A DNA stretch of 64,000 nucleotides from Sphingobacterium deserti. Its GTDB lineage: Bacteria; Bacteroidota; Bacteroidia; Sphingobacteriales; Sphingobacteriaceae. Shown in pieces: positions 1 through 8,719 of the stretch (position 1 is the first letter of the stretch; every line of letters begins with the position of its first letter). The translations under genes were made by a program, and so were the position numbers. The notes beneath the pieces are model-generated. The model ran no database searches and was not told where the DNA came from. It was given only the letters and a program-made list of their open reading frames with translations. The stretch is from contig NZ_JJMU01000029.1 of assembly GCF_000757725.1 (NCBI RefSeq), positions 62,001 through 126,000 of the forward strand. The letters run 5' to 3'.

Positions 1-915
1 CATGCCCGTAAATCCCTGCATCTGTTTACGTGCGAGTGCATACTGGGGGTGTGTCGGTAAACCTGTGTAGCTGATTTTTTTTATAAACGTGCTTTGTTCC
101 AGCCATTGCGCCAAAGCCAATGCATTTTCATTAATCTGCCTGACACGCAAAGCCAAGGTCTTTAGCCCACGCAGCAACAACCAAGAATCGAAAGGGCTTA
201 ATGAGGCACCCAGCACAAGCGAGCGCCGCCATACGCGCTCAATATATTCCTTAGACCCACATACCACGCCCGCAGTCAAATCGCTATGACCGCCGAGATA
301 CTTGGTGGCGCTGTGGACAACTATGTCAATTCCATATTCGCTCGGCCGTTGATTAATGGGGGATGCGAAGGTATTATCAGCCATGGTGGTAATGCCGTGT
401 TTCTTTCCTAATGATCCAACAAAGGTAAGATCCGTAATGTCAAGGTTTGGATTGGAAGGCGTTTCTACATAGATCAGCTTCGTGTTTGGCTGGATGGCTG
501 CCTCAAAAGCGTTGTTATCGGTTTGGTTGACATGGGTGATTTCCACGCCATAGTCGCGCAGAAACTCTTTCAAAAATAAGGTGGAACCAGAATAGTGGGC
601 GTGCTGGGCGATGATGTGATCGCCAGCCTTAACAATGGCAAGGATAGCGGTACTGATAGCCGCCATGCCGGTGGCTAATACTAGTGCATCTTCCGTATTT
701 TCAAGTTTCGCAATAAGCTCGGCTACTTGACTATTCGTCGGGTTGCCGTGTCTATGGTAAAATTCGGGGTGTTTGGTGGCCGTAGCGGCTTCAATGTAGG
801 CGGAAAGATCAGTATCGGCCAAGTAGGTGGATGTTTGAAATATAGGGGTAGCGACGGCTTTAGTGGTATTATAATGATTTCCCTGATGAATGAGGGCTGT
901 TTCTACGTTTTTCAT
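1..915 (-). CDS. Cys/Met-metabolism PLP enzyme (transsulfuration family), 3' end outside window
   Basis: The reading frame opens at the ATG at 915 and runs leftward off the window, giving about 305 residues of an enzyme usually near 380-430. It matches the cystathionine gamma-synthase / cystathionine gamma-lyase / methionine gamma-lyase family: a YHRHGNPT segment near residue 53, the phosphate-binding LATGMAAIS near residue 80, VETPSNPN near residue 150, and HSATKYLGGHSDL with the PLP-binding Lys205. Family members are cytosolic and act on cystathionine, homoserine esters or methionine; which substrate is used here cannot be told from the sequence. It is convergent with nothing visible and shares its upstream region with the 3' end of mfd. 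Family is certain, substrate is open. Confidence 0.9.
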   Translation of the reverse strand, partial: MKNVETALIHQGNHYNTTKAVATPIFQTSTYLADTDLSAYIEAATATKHPEFYHRHGNPTNSQVAELIAKLENTEDALVLATGMAAISTAILAIVKAGDHIIAQHAHYSGSTLFLKEFLRDYGVEITHVNQTDNNAFEAAIQPNTKLIYVETPSNPNLDITDLTFVGSLGKKHGITTMADNTFASPINQRPSEYGIDIVVHSATKYLGGHSDLTAGVVCGSKEYIERVWRRSLVLGASLSPFDSWLLLRGLKTLALRVRQINENALALAQWLEQSTFIKKISYTGLPTHPQYALARKQMQGFTGM

Positions 916-997
916 GAAAATAGCTTTATTTTCAAAGCTAATAAAAATCTACTTAAATAGTAGATTATAATATCTGTCTGGGGTATATTATAGTCTA

Positions 998-1031
998 CGC
1001 TATACGAATATAGAGGAGCATTCGTATAGCG
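998..1031. repeat. 12-bp perfect inverted repeat, possible mfd terminator
   Basis: CGCTATACGAAT (998-1009) and its exact complement (1020-1031) face each other across a 10-nt loop, 20 bp beyond the mfd stop codon. The position suggests a transcription terminator for the leftward mfd gene, but no strong T-run follows on that strand, so the role is not settled. Confidence 0.5.
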
Positions 1032-1050
1032 CAGAAAAAGCGAGATAGCG

Positions 1051-4000
1051 TTAAGCCATCTTACTGAGCAAATTTAAGGCGTAATCGATGCTATTCACAT
1101 TAGTTAATGCCAATCGTAACTGATTCTTTACCTCCTTGAGATTGGACATTGCTGGATGCGCTTGTACAAAAGCTAATACCTTACCAAATTGATCCGATTC
1201 GAAATAACTGGATTTCGGGTTGTTGAGGAAATAGCCTTTCAATACATTTTTCTTATAGGAGATCTTTTCAAACCCTATCTGCTTACCCATCCATTGCAGC
1301 CTGAGGGTATTAAACAGTTCAAAAACCGGTGCAGGTATCGGACCAAAACGGTCTTCCAGTTCCTTTTGAAAACCTGCCAATTGCTGATCATTCTCTAATT
1401 TGGCAATCTCATTGTAGAGGTTGTAGCGCTCGCCAATATTAGTAACATACTCGTCAGGAATCATGACTTCCAGGTCGGTGTCAATCTGCGTGAAGTTAAC
1501 GTATTTCCGGTTTTTATCATCCGCAAACAATTCGCCGAATTCATCGTCTTTCAATTCTTGAACGGCTTCATCTAAAATCTTATTGTACATTTCAAAGCCT
1601 ATCTCGGCAATAAAGCCAGACTGTTCGGCGCCTAAGAGATTTCCCGAGCCGCGTATGTCCAAATCACGCATGGCTACATTGAAACCAGACCCTAGCTCAG
1701 AAAACTCTTCCAAAGCGGAGAGACGTTTGTAAGCTTCGCTGGTTAAGGTCGATAGGGGTGGACTTAGCAAGTAACAAAAGGCTTTTTTATTCGAGCGTCC
1801 TACGCGGCCACGCATTTGGTGCAGGTCGCTGAGCCCAAACATATGCGCATGATTGATGATGATGGTATTTGCATTAGGAATGTCAAGTCCTGCTTCGATT
1901 ATCGTCGTGGCGACAAGGACGTCAAATTCATGATTGATAAACTTAAGCATCACATCTTCCAGATCATCGCCCTCCAGCTGCCCGTGCGCAATACCTACTC
2001 GAGCACCGGGCACCAGCTTTTGGATCATGGCACCAAGCTGTTTCAAATCTGCGACACGATTGTGAATAAAGAATACCTGTCCGTTGCGGTTCAGTTCGAA
2101 AGCCACCGATTCCTGGATCAAGGTTTCGTTGAAAACGTGCAGCTCCGTTTGTACCGGTTGGCGGTTTGGTGGGGGAGTAGATATAATGCTTAAATCGCGT
2201 GCACCCATGAGGGAAAAATGCAGGGTGCGCGGTATGGGCGTAGCCGTTAAGGTCAAGGAATCGACATTTGCACGCATCACTTTAAGCTTTTCTTTGACCG
2301 AAACGCCAAACTTCTGCTCTTCATCAATGATCATCAGTCCCAGCTCTTTAAATTTCACATCTTTGCTCACCAAGCGGTGCGTTCCAATGATAATATCTAC
2401 TTCGCCAGCTTCCAGCTTTTTTAGGGTTTCCTTAATTTGCTTCGACGACTTAAACCGGTTGATATAATCTATATTCGCTGGAAATCCTTTTAAGCGCTCG
2501 CTAAAGGTGCGGAAGTGTTGTAAAGCCAAAATAGTCGTTGGTACCAAAACTGCGACCTGTTTGCTATCGGCAACTGCTTTGAACGCAGCGCGGATAGCCA
2601 CTTCGGTTTTGCCAAAACCTACATCGCCACATACAAGTCGATCCATTGGGTGGGGCGATTCCATATCGCGTTTTACATCGTTCGTCGCTTTCTCCTGATC
2701 CGGAGTATCTTCATAAATAAAAGATGCTTCCAGCTCATTTTGTAAATAGCTGTCCGGACTAAATGCATTGCCTGTTTGCGCCTTTCTCTTCGCGTAAAGC
2801 TTGATCAGGTCGCGCGCAATGTCTTTGACTTTTTTCTTGGTGGTCTTTTTTAGTTTATCCCAAGCATCTGTGCCTAATTTATTCATTTTAGGCAGTGTGC
2901 CTTCTTTGCCCGAATATTTAGAGATACGGTTCAGGGAGTTAATGTTAACATATAGCAAATCATTATCAGCGTAAATAAGCCGAATCATTTCCTGCGTTTT
3001 CCCATTGACCTCCACTTTCTCTAACCCTGCATATTTGCCGACGCCGTGATCTATGTGTGTGATGTAATCGCCCGGTTTTAGTTCTCTTAGGTCTTTCAGC
3101 GTGATCGCTTGGGATCGTTCGTATCCCTTCTTTCGTTTGTACTTGTAGTATCGATCAAACACCTGATGATCCGTGTAGCAAGCCAATTTCAGACTATCAT
3201 CACGGAAGCCTTCACGAAGGCCGCGGTGTATGGGCGTGAATGTAGTCGATTTTTCTATATCCTCTAGAATGGCGAAAATGCGTTCTATCTGCTTAGTTGA
3301 ATCGGAAAAAATCAGGTTTTGAATACGTTGCTTCTCATTTTCTTTGAAATTGTGAATGAGCAAGGTAAAATCTTTGTTGAAAGAAGGTTGAGGATGCGTG
3401 TCAAAGACGATGGTTTTATCCGCTTTATAGTAAAACTGCTTACCAAATTCAATGTTAGGAAATTCGAACAGCATTTCGCTGAAGGTTCGGTCCGTTGTGA
3501 ACGTAACTCGCGGATCTACCCATTCGGTATTCACCTTAATATCTTTTTCTGGCAATGCTTTCCAAAACTCGGCAGCTTTCTTATAGCCGTCTTTAATGAC
3601 ATCCATCGTAAACTGCACGTCTTTATGCCAAAAGACGCTATTCCGATCCACATATTCCAAAAGTGATATATGGTTGTTGCTTAAAAATTTGGCTTGCACG
3701 TTGGGCACAATGGTCACTGTATGCATCTTGCTTACAGATAGCTGCGATTCGATATCGAAGGTTCGGATACTTTCAATATCATCACCAAAAAATTCGATAC
3801 GGTAGGGAAGGTCGTTGGAAAAAGAAAATATATCTACTATGCCGCCGCGGATGGCGAACTGTCCGGGCTCGTATACGAAATCCACCCGGTCGAAATCATA
3901 CTCATACAGAAACTCGTTTATAAATTCGATGCTGAGCTTGCTGTGTTCGGTGATGGCCAGTGTATTCTTATCCAGGTCATCGCGATTGATTACCTTCTCC

Positions 4001-4386
4001 GCTATAGCTTCCGGATAGGTAACGACCATCTTTGGTAGTTCGGATGCATGGTTAAGTGCACTTAATGTCTCTGCCCGTTGCAGCACATGAGCGGCATCTG
4101 TCTGTGTAAATTCAAAAGCTTTGCGGAATGAAGCGGGGAAGAAAAGAATTTGCTTATCTAAAATACTTTCTAAATCGCTAAGGAAATAGGATGCTTCCTC
4201 GTGCGTTGGAAGGATAAAAATATACGGTCTTTCTTGCAAAATGTAAGCGGCAGCGGCTACCATGGCGTCAGATGAACCGACTAACCCTTTCAGGTGTACT
4301 TTTGGATTTTTTTGTTGTATAGCTTTTACCAGCTCCTGCACATCATTACTGTGCTTATATTTTTCTATAACTTCTTGTATACCCAC
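1051..4386 (-). CDS. mfd: Transcription-repair coupling factor Mfd
   Basis: Mfd is an ATP-dependent DNA translocase that pushes stalled RNA polymerase off damaged DNA and recruits UvrA/UvrB. At 1111 residues it is full length. Visible in order: an N-terminal UvrB-like region (LKGLVGSS near residue 33), the CarD-like RNA-polymerase interaction domain (LKPGDYITHIDHGVGKYAGL around residue 430), a helicase domain with Walker A GDVGFGKTE (Lys593), DEEQ box, TATPIPRTL, a second RecA domain with MRGRVGRS, and a C-terminal TRCF region. The start is GTG at 4384-4386: no in-frame ATG lies nearby upstream, the next Met is residue 42, and the N-terminus MGIQEVIEKYK agrees with the family. It appears monocistronic. 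Confidence 0.97.
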   Translation of the reverse strand: MGIQEVIEKYKHSNDVQELVKAIQQKNPKVHLKGLVGSSDAMVAAAAYILQERPYIFILPTHEEASYFLSDLESILDKQILFFPASFRKAFEFTQTDAAHVLQRAETLSALNHASELPKMVVTYPEAIAEKVINRDDLDKNTLAITEHSKLSIEFINEFLYEYDFDRVDFVYEPGQFAIRGGIVDIFSFSNDLPYRIEFFGDDIESIRTFDIESQLSVSKMHTVTIVPNVQAKFLSNNHISLLEYVDRNSVFWHKDVQFTMDVIKDGYKKAAEFWKALPEKDIKVNTEWVDPRVTFTTDRTFSEMLFEFPNIEFGKQFYYKADKTIVFDTHPQPSFNKDFTLLIHNFKENEKQRIQNLIFSDSTKQIERIFAILEDIEKSTTFTPIHRGLREGFRDDSLKLACYTDHQVFDRYYKYKRKKGYERSQAITLKDLRELKPGDYITHIDHGVGKYAGLEKVEVNGKTQEMIRLIYADNDLLYVNINSLNRISKYSGKEGTLPKMNKLGTDAWDKLKKTTKKKVKDIARDLIKLYAKRKAQTGNAFSPDSYLQNELEASFIYEDTPDQEKATNDVKRDMESPHPMDRLVCGDVGFGKTEVAIRAAFKAVADSKQVAVLVPTTILALQHFRTFSERLKGFPANIDYINRFKSSKQIKETLKKLEAGEVDIIIGTHRLVSKDVKFKELGLMIIDEEQKFGVSVKEKLKVMRANVDSLTLTATPIPRTLHFSLMGARDLSIISTPPPNRQPVQTELHVFNETLIQESVAFELNRNGQVFFIHNRVADLKQLGAMIQKLVPGARVGIAHGQLEGDDLEDVMLKFINHEFDVLVATTIIEAGLDIPNANTIIINHAHMFGLSDLHQMRGRVGRSNKKAFCYLLSPPLSTLTSEAYKRLSALEEFSELGSGFNVAMRDLDIRGSGNLLGAEQSGFIAEIGFEMYNKILDEAVQELKDDEFGELFADDKNRKYVNFTQIDTDLEVMIPDEYVTNIGERYNLYNEIAKLENDQQLAGFQKELEDRFGPIPAPVFELFNTLRLQWMGKQIGFEKISYKKNVLKGYFLNNPKSSYFESDQFGKVLAFVQAHPAMSNLKEVKNQLRLALTNVNSIDYALNLLSKMA

Positions 4387-4687
4387 TTGATGCCTTTACT
4401 TTTTTGCGAATTTAAGAAATTATCAGAGCGAATCAGAATACAAAGCCGTGAAACATCGGCCATCCCGCGTGAAAAAGCAAATAACGTGGAAAATACTGGG
4501 CGACCGTTTTTAATAGGTGATTTAAGAACCCGATAATAGGCAATGCCTTTGAAGGAATAGGGTATGGTTCAACTTGCTGGCTGGAACTCCGTTTTTAACA
4601 CATTTTTAATAAAATCGGGATCAGTGGAAATACGGCGGTAAAACCATCGTGGCTTTTACACCACATATAAAGTGTCATACTTGCTTA
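4387..4687. other. Intergenic, no gene recognised
   Basis: About 300 bp between two leftward genes. It must hold the promoter of mfd and the end of the upstream transcript. No convincing ORF, RNA gene or strong hairpin was seen on either strand. Confidence 0.5.
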
Positions 4688-5233
4688 CTAAATAAGATGA
4701 AGACGTACAGCAAAATCAAGTATTTTTTGCATGTCGTCATTAAGGTCAAATTGAAGGTCTTCGTGCAGCTTGTCAAATTTGTTCGTTGTGGTTTTCAGAC
4801 GCGCTTTGACATACACTTGGAGCTTGAATGCCGCGTGTACGGCGGATGCTTCAAAAAGCGAAGGAAAACGTTCGAAGGCTTCTTTTAAAAGGTAAATACG
4901 ACATTCCATCTCACTGTATTTGTCTTTGGTCACTTTCTCGTGCTCATTGATCATCCCACTGCCTTGGCGCAGCAAAGCTTGCAGCTCTTTGTAGTTGGTA
5001 TATTGGGGAATATTCTTGATCGCGTGGCGGCTCGTGGAAAATAGTTCGCGTAAAGATTCCTTAAGACTTTCGATACGATCATCTAGATCCAGTTGGTTTT
5101 CCAATAACTGGAAATGAAGCTGCTTCATAAGCATCTTATCCTTGCTGACTAAGCGTACCAAGAGTTTGTCTTTCTCTTTTTGCGGTAAGTTTAAAACGGC
5201 ATCTTTTAATTCGGGCTGTTTATGAAGTGACAT
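4688..5233 (-). CDS. Hypothetical, mostly helical cytosolic protein
   Basis: A 181-residue protein without signal peptide or membrane segment. It is rich in Lys, Glu, Leu and Asp with a heptad-like pattern (for example LDLDDRIESLKESLRELF near residue 50), so it is probably an alpha-helical or coiled-coil protein. No catalytic motif was recognised and I cannot name a family. It starts at an ATG (5231-5233) and is divergent from the araC-type gene on its right, with about 150 bp between their starts. Base composition and codon use are like its neighbours, which supports a real gene. Function unknown. Confidence 0.75.
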   Translation of the reverse strand: MSLHKQPELKDAVLNLPQKEKDKLLVRLVSKDKMLMKQLHFQLLENQLDLDDRIESLKESLRELFSTSRHAIKNIPQYTNYKELQALLRQGSGMINEHEKVTKDKYSEMECRIYLLKEAFERFPSLFEASAVHAAFKLQVYVKARLKTTTNKFDKLHEDLQFDLNDDMQKILDFAVRLHLI

Positions 5234-5380
5234 GTGTGTGTTTATCGATGTGAAGTTAAAAATAGGAAGTAAATATTGTATTTGGAAATGCTTGCCAAAT
5301 CAGACCAGCCGAGAGCTCATTATCCGTAAAAAGTACCATTAATAGCAGAAATTATACCATTCATTTCGGCCAAATGCAGG

Positions 5381-5388
5381 TACCTTTG
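5381..5388 (+). promoter_or_regulatory. Bacteroidetes -7 element (TACCTTTG) before the araC-type gene
   Basis: TACCTTTG fits the TAnnTTTG consensus and lies 3 nt before the ATG at 5392. If used, transcription starts at or next to that ATG, which argues against the ATG at 5374 and predicts a leaderless or nearly leaderless mRNA. No clear TTTG -33 element was seen. Confidence 0.4.
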
Positions 5389-5391
5389 TGT

Positions 5392-6261
5392 ATGGAATTG
5401 AAAATACCTGTTATCGAGCAATGTACCGTCGCCAATAGCATTCATCGGGGAGATCTGATGGTGGAAAATTTGGCTGCATACCTGGATCGGAATAAGAACT
5501 TGGTATTTCCGCATAGGCATAATTTTTACCATTTCCTTGTTTTTACGGCCGGTTCTGGCACGCATAGTATCGACTTTGAGCGTTTTGATGTACAGCCATG
5601 GCAGATCTATTTTATGTCGCCCGGACAGATTCATAGTTGGCATTTTGAAGGTGACATACAGGGATTTGTCGTGAATTTTGACAGGGATTTTTTCAAGACT
5701 TTTCTTTTACGTCCAGAAAGTATAACAAATTTTTCCTTCTTTTCGGGCTTAGTAAAGGATGGTGTTTTTATGGTAGGTGCCGAAGAACGTGCTGCTGTGT
5801 TGAATATCTTGACAAGACTATTGGACAATGTTGCTGATCATAACTTCGCCCGTGTTTCCCTTTTGTATCTTTTTCATGTACTCGAAAAGCAACGCGGTTT
5901 AAATAAAGGTTCGAATAGCCATGTCTATAATCATACGCTGCTGCGTAACTTTCTGGATTTAATTGAAAGCAATTATCAAACGCTAAGGTTGCCGAAGGAA
6001 TATGCGGCGATGCTGTATATAACCCCAAATCATTTGAATGCGCTTAGTAACGAATTTTTAGGAATTTCTGCCGGTGAACTTATTCGCAATAGGATCGTGC
6101 TAGAAGCAAAACGTTTGTTGGCCATTCATGATCAGGCTATAGCTGATATCGCCTACACCCTGAATTTTAACGATAATTCGTATTTCACTAAATTTTTTAA
6201 AAAAGCAACAGGGTTAACGCCCGATGAATTTCGACGGAGCATAGCATTAACACATAAATAA
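5392..6261 (+). CDS. AraC-family transcriptional regulator
   Basis: A 289-residue cytosolic regulator. The N-terminal half is an AraC-type cupin ligand domain (HRHNFYHFLVFTAGSGTHS then MSPGQIHSW, residues about 37-85). The C-terminal ~100 residues form the double helix-turn-helix: LPKEYAAMLYITPNHLN, then IADIAYTLNFNDNSYFTKFF and the family signature GLTPDEFR. An ATG six codons upstream (5374) keeps the frame, but a TAnnTTTG promoter element lies between the two, so 5392 is preferred. It is followed after one base by the DUF983 gene, so the two are probably co-transcribed. The ligand and target are not visible. Confidence 0.9.
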   Translation: MELKIPVIEQCTVANSIHRGDLMVENLAAYLDRNKNLVFPHRHNFYHFLVFTAGSGTHSIDFERFDVQPWQIYFMSPGQIHSWHFEGDIQGFVVNFDRDFFKTFLLRPESITNFSFFSGLVKDGVFMVGAEERAAVLNILTRLLDNVADHNFARVSLLYLFHVLEKQRGLNKGSNSHVYNHTLLRNFLDLIESNYQTLRLPKEYAAMLYITPNHLNALSNEFLGISAGELIRNRIVLEAKRLLAIHDQAIADIAYTLNFNDNSYFTKFFKKATGLTPDEFRRSIALTHK

Positions 6262-6262
6262 A

Positions 6263-6697
6263 ATGGATAATACAAACACATATACGATTAGCAAATTTCA
6301 GGCGGCAAGGCAATGTAAGTGTCCACGCTGTCGGACAGGTGAAATGTTTACAGGTAGTTTGCTTAGTTTGAAAGGGCAAAAAATGTCGAAATACTGCCCC
6401 CATTGTGGGTTGAAATTCGAAATGGAGCCAGGATTTTTTTATGTCTCCATGTTTGTCAGTTACGCATTGAACGTCGCACAGTTTATCGCGGTATGCATTG
6501 CTACCTACGTGCTTTCCAGTAAATCTGAATCGCCTTGGCTCTACTTAACGGCTTGTTGTTTTGTCGCGATCGCTCTGGCCGGTTTTAACTTCCGCTATTC
6601 GCGTGTTATACAGCTGTATTGGTTAACGCCGAATTTGAGTTTTAATCCGAAATATTATGGCGATCAGTATAAAAAGGACATAAAAATAGAGGCGTAA
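6263..6697 (+). CDS. DUF983 family membrane protein with zinc ribbon
   Basis: A 144-residue inner-membrane protein. The N-terminus carries a zinc-ribbon-like pair CPRCRTG (residues about 20-26) and CPHCG (about 46-50); then the family-typical EPGFFYVSMFVSYA, two hydrophobic segments (about 63-85 and 92-112) and a cytoplasmic tail. These features place it in DUF983, a family of unknown function common in Bacteroidota and Alphaproteobacteria. Its ATG is one base after the stop of the AraC-type gene, so translation is probably coupled. The stop codon sits in the loop of the terminator that follows. Confidence 0.85.
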   Translation: MDNTNTYTISKFQAARQCKCPRCRTGEMFTGSLLSLKGQKMSKYCPHCGLKFEMEPGFFYVSMFVSYALNVAQFIAVCIATYVLSSKSESPWLYLTACCFVAIALAGFNFRYSRVIQLYWLTPNLSFNPKYYGDQYKKDIKIEA

Positions 6698-6713
6698 GGA
6701 GTGCGCCTCTATT
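6685..6713. terminator. Bidirectional terminator between DUF983 gene and galE
   Basis: A perfect 10-bp stem (AATAGAGGCG, 6685-6694, with its complement at 6704-6713) encloses the stop codon of the DUF983 gene. It lies between two convergent genes and can serve both directions. Confidence 0.75.
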
Positions 6714-6729
6714 CTGTTATTGATCTTAC

Positions 6730-7758
6730 TTATCTTATTGGATTTTCCTGCAAATATTTTTCCCAAGCCCAAGCAGATGACATCATTTCATCAATACCCA
6801 GCTCGGCTGTCCAACCTAGCTCTGCGCTGGATTTGCTAACATCCCCCCATACTTGTACAACGTCGCCTTCGCGTCGTGGGCCTACCTCGTAATTCAATTT
6901 TTGACCAGAAGCTTTTTCAAAAGCCGCAATCGTTTGGAAAACCGAGTAGCCGATACCTGTTCCTACATTGAATAGATCATAATTCCCATTGGGATTACCT
7001 TTTTCCAATAATTTAATAGCAGCCACATGTGCCTTTGCTAGATCTACTACGTGGATATAATCGCGCACGCAGCTACCATCTACGGTATCATAATCGCCTC
7101 CAAAAACGGTTAACTTTTCCCGCTTTCCGATGGCTGTTTGTGTAATGAAAGGCAGTAGATTTTGAGGGACGCCCAAAGGAAGTTCGCCAATTAAAGCGGA
7201 ATTATGCGCGCCCACGGGGTTGAAATAACGTAAAGCGATTACCTGGTAATTATCGTGAGCTTTCGCCGTTTCTTCCAAAATCTCCTCGGCAATCTGTTTG
7301 GTGTTGCCATAGGGCGAGGTCGCTTTTTTGACAGGTGCTGCTTCGCTCACAGGAAGTGTATCAGGCTCTCCGTAAACGGTACAGCTTGAAGAAAAAACAA
7401 AATTGACTGGTCTTTCTTGATAGGCTTTGAGCAAATTGATTAAGGAAAAGAAATTGTTATGGTAATATTTTAGAGGTTTTGCTACGGATTCACCGACGGC
7501 TTTAGAGGCTGCAAAGTGTATGATGCCTGTTACGTCGGAATTGTTTCGCACAAACGCTTCTACTTTTGCCGTATCGCAGAGGTCAAACTGGTGAAATTCG
7601 GGCTTTATACCGATAATTTTTTCAATCTGATCCAAGATTTGCAAGTTGGAATTGGAAAGGTCGTCGATAATAACTGGAGTGTAGCCAGCATGATGTAATT
7701 CCACGACGGTGTGAGAACCTATAAAACCGGTTCCGCCTGTAACTAATATTTTGCTCAT
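6730..7758 (-). CDS. galE: UDP-glucose 4-epimerase
   Basis: GalE interconverts UDP-glucose and UDP-galactose in the cytosol, using bound NAD, and supplies galactosyl units for surface polysaccharide. The 342-residue length is standard. The Rossmann motif TGGTGFIGSH begins at residue 7; SSSCTVYG carries the catalytic Ser (124/125), and SPYGNTK holds Tyr150 and Lys154 of the YxxxK pair. The C-terminus includes RRxGDVVQVWGD. It starts at ATG 7756-7758 with a purine-rich AAAGGATA just upstream. It is convergent with the AraC/DUF983 pair and followed upstream by a long gene-free stretch. Confidence 0.96.
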   Translation of the reverse strand: MSKILVTGGTGFIGSHTVVELHHAGYTPVIIDDLSNSNLQILDQIEKIIGIKPEFHQFDLCDTAKVEAFVRNNSDVTGIIHFAASKAVGESVAKPLKYYHNNFFSLINLLKAYQERPVNFVFSSSCTVYGEPDTLPVSEAAPVKKATSPYGNTKQIAEEILEETAKAHDNYQVIALRYFNPVGAHNSALIGELPLGVPQNLLPFITQTAIGKREKLTVFGGDYDTVDGSCVRDYIHVVDLAKAHVAAIKLLEKGNPNGNYDLFNVGTGIGYSVFQTIAAFEKASGQKLNYEVGPRREGDVVQVWGDVSKSSAELGWTAELGIDEMMSSAWAWEKYLQENPIR

Positions 7759-8498
7759 TATCCTTTATTATAATATATATTTTTCGTTTTCACAAAATTT
7801 ATGATACGCTGTAAGCCCTTATGCTTCTCCTCATTTCTTTATGCGCTCTTGCGAAATTGCAAATCATAGCGATGTGTAATTTTTAGGACGCTTCCCCAGC
7901 CACCTCTATTTTCCTCCTGTCAAATCTACATAAAAAAGAGGAAGTTCGATCGTGCTTAAAAAAAATTGGGTAAAACATTAGCATGGATTATTTCCTGTAA
8001 AAAAGCAGGCATCCTGAGTCTGTTACTTGGGCTACACTGTTTATTCTTCAGCCTGATCGCTCATCGATTCGATAGTTGCTACTTATGGCCTTTCAGAAGC
8101 GAAAAGGGGGGATTTATGCTGGAAGCGAAGAAGTATACATAATTGAAAAATTTTGTTGCTACGTCGCTTCACAAGGACGTTTCTTAGTGGGATAATTCCT
8201 TTTTTTTAATTATTTAGTTTGCTATTAGTTAAAGTTGGCTTGAAATTTGACAAAAACGAAGCGAAAAAGATGTTTTTCATATTTCCACGCAGCATGATTT
8301 GCTCGTGGGATTGAAATCGGATAAGTAGTTCCTAAACGCAATGCTCAGTGCCCCTTTGTTTACGAACGTTGATTGGTTTTTTGCACAATTAAATTTGCCA
8401 TCACTCTGTGATCGATAGGTCTTTTTATGTGTAAATGATTGGTCATTAAAGTGTGATGAACTTTTTTATATATGTATTACTTTAAAATAGGCGAAAAC
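7759..8498. other. 740-bp stretch without a recognisable gene
   Basis: This region separates leftward galE from the rightward small-peptide/FISUMP pair and must hold promoters for both. Stop codons are frequent in all frames and no RNA gene, hairpin with T-run or known repeat was recognised. It is long for this compact genome, so a degraded gene or an untranslated regulatory RNA cannot be excluded. Confidence 0.5.
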
Positions 8499-8699
8499 AT
8501 GAACTTTCACATCCAAAAGAACAAAAATCCCAAAAACAAGATTTCGAAGGCTTACACTGCTCCCCACAGTATCGTTACCATGGTAAAAATGGAAATGGGT
8601 ATTGCTGCGAGCTCAACCACTGTCACCCCGACGAATAGTGGTAACCGAGTGCAAGAACAGTTTGATTTACAGGAGCAAGAAAGAGAATTAGACTGGTAG
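8499..8699 (+). CDS. Small (66 aa) basic-to-acidic peptide encoded ahead of a fimbrillin-like lipoprotein
   Basis: The N-terminal third is strongly basic (HIQKNKNPKNKISK), the middle reads MVKMEMGIAASSTTVTP, and the C-terminus is acidic, ending ERELDW. There is no signal peptide and no cysteine. An in-frame ATG at 8472 exists but adds nine residues of no clear value, so 8499 is preferred. The stop lies 20 bp before the fimbrillin-like lipoprotein gene, which implies one transcript. From memory, similar short proteins with an ME.GIA.S motif and an acidic C-terminus precede fimbrillin-type genes in other Bacteroidota; their function is not known to me. A real gene is likely, the role is open. 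Confidence 0.65.
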   Translation: MNFHIQKNKNPKNKISKAYTAPHSIVTMVKMEMGIAASSTTVTPTNSGNRVQEQFDLQEQERELDW

Positions 8700-8719
8700 T
8701 TTTTTAACCCATTATCATC

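Noticed and set aside
5320-5643. 107-codon minus-strand frame over the start of the araC-type gene
   Set aside because: Overlaps the cupin domain coding region on the other strand and has no motif of its own.
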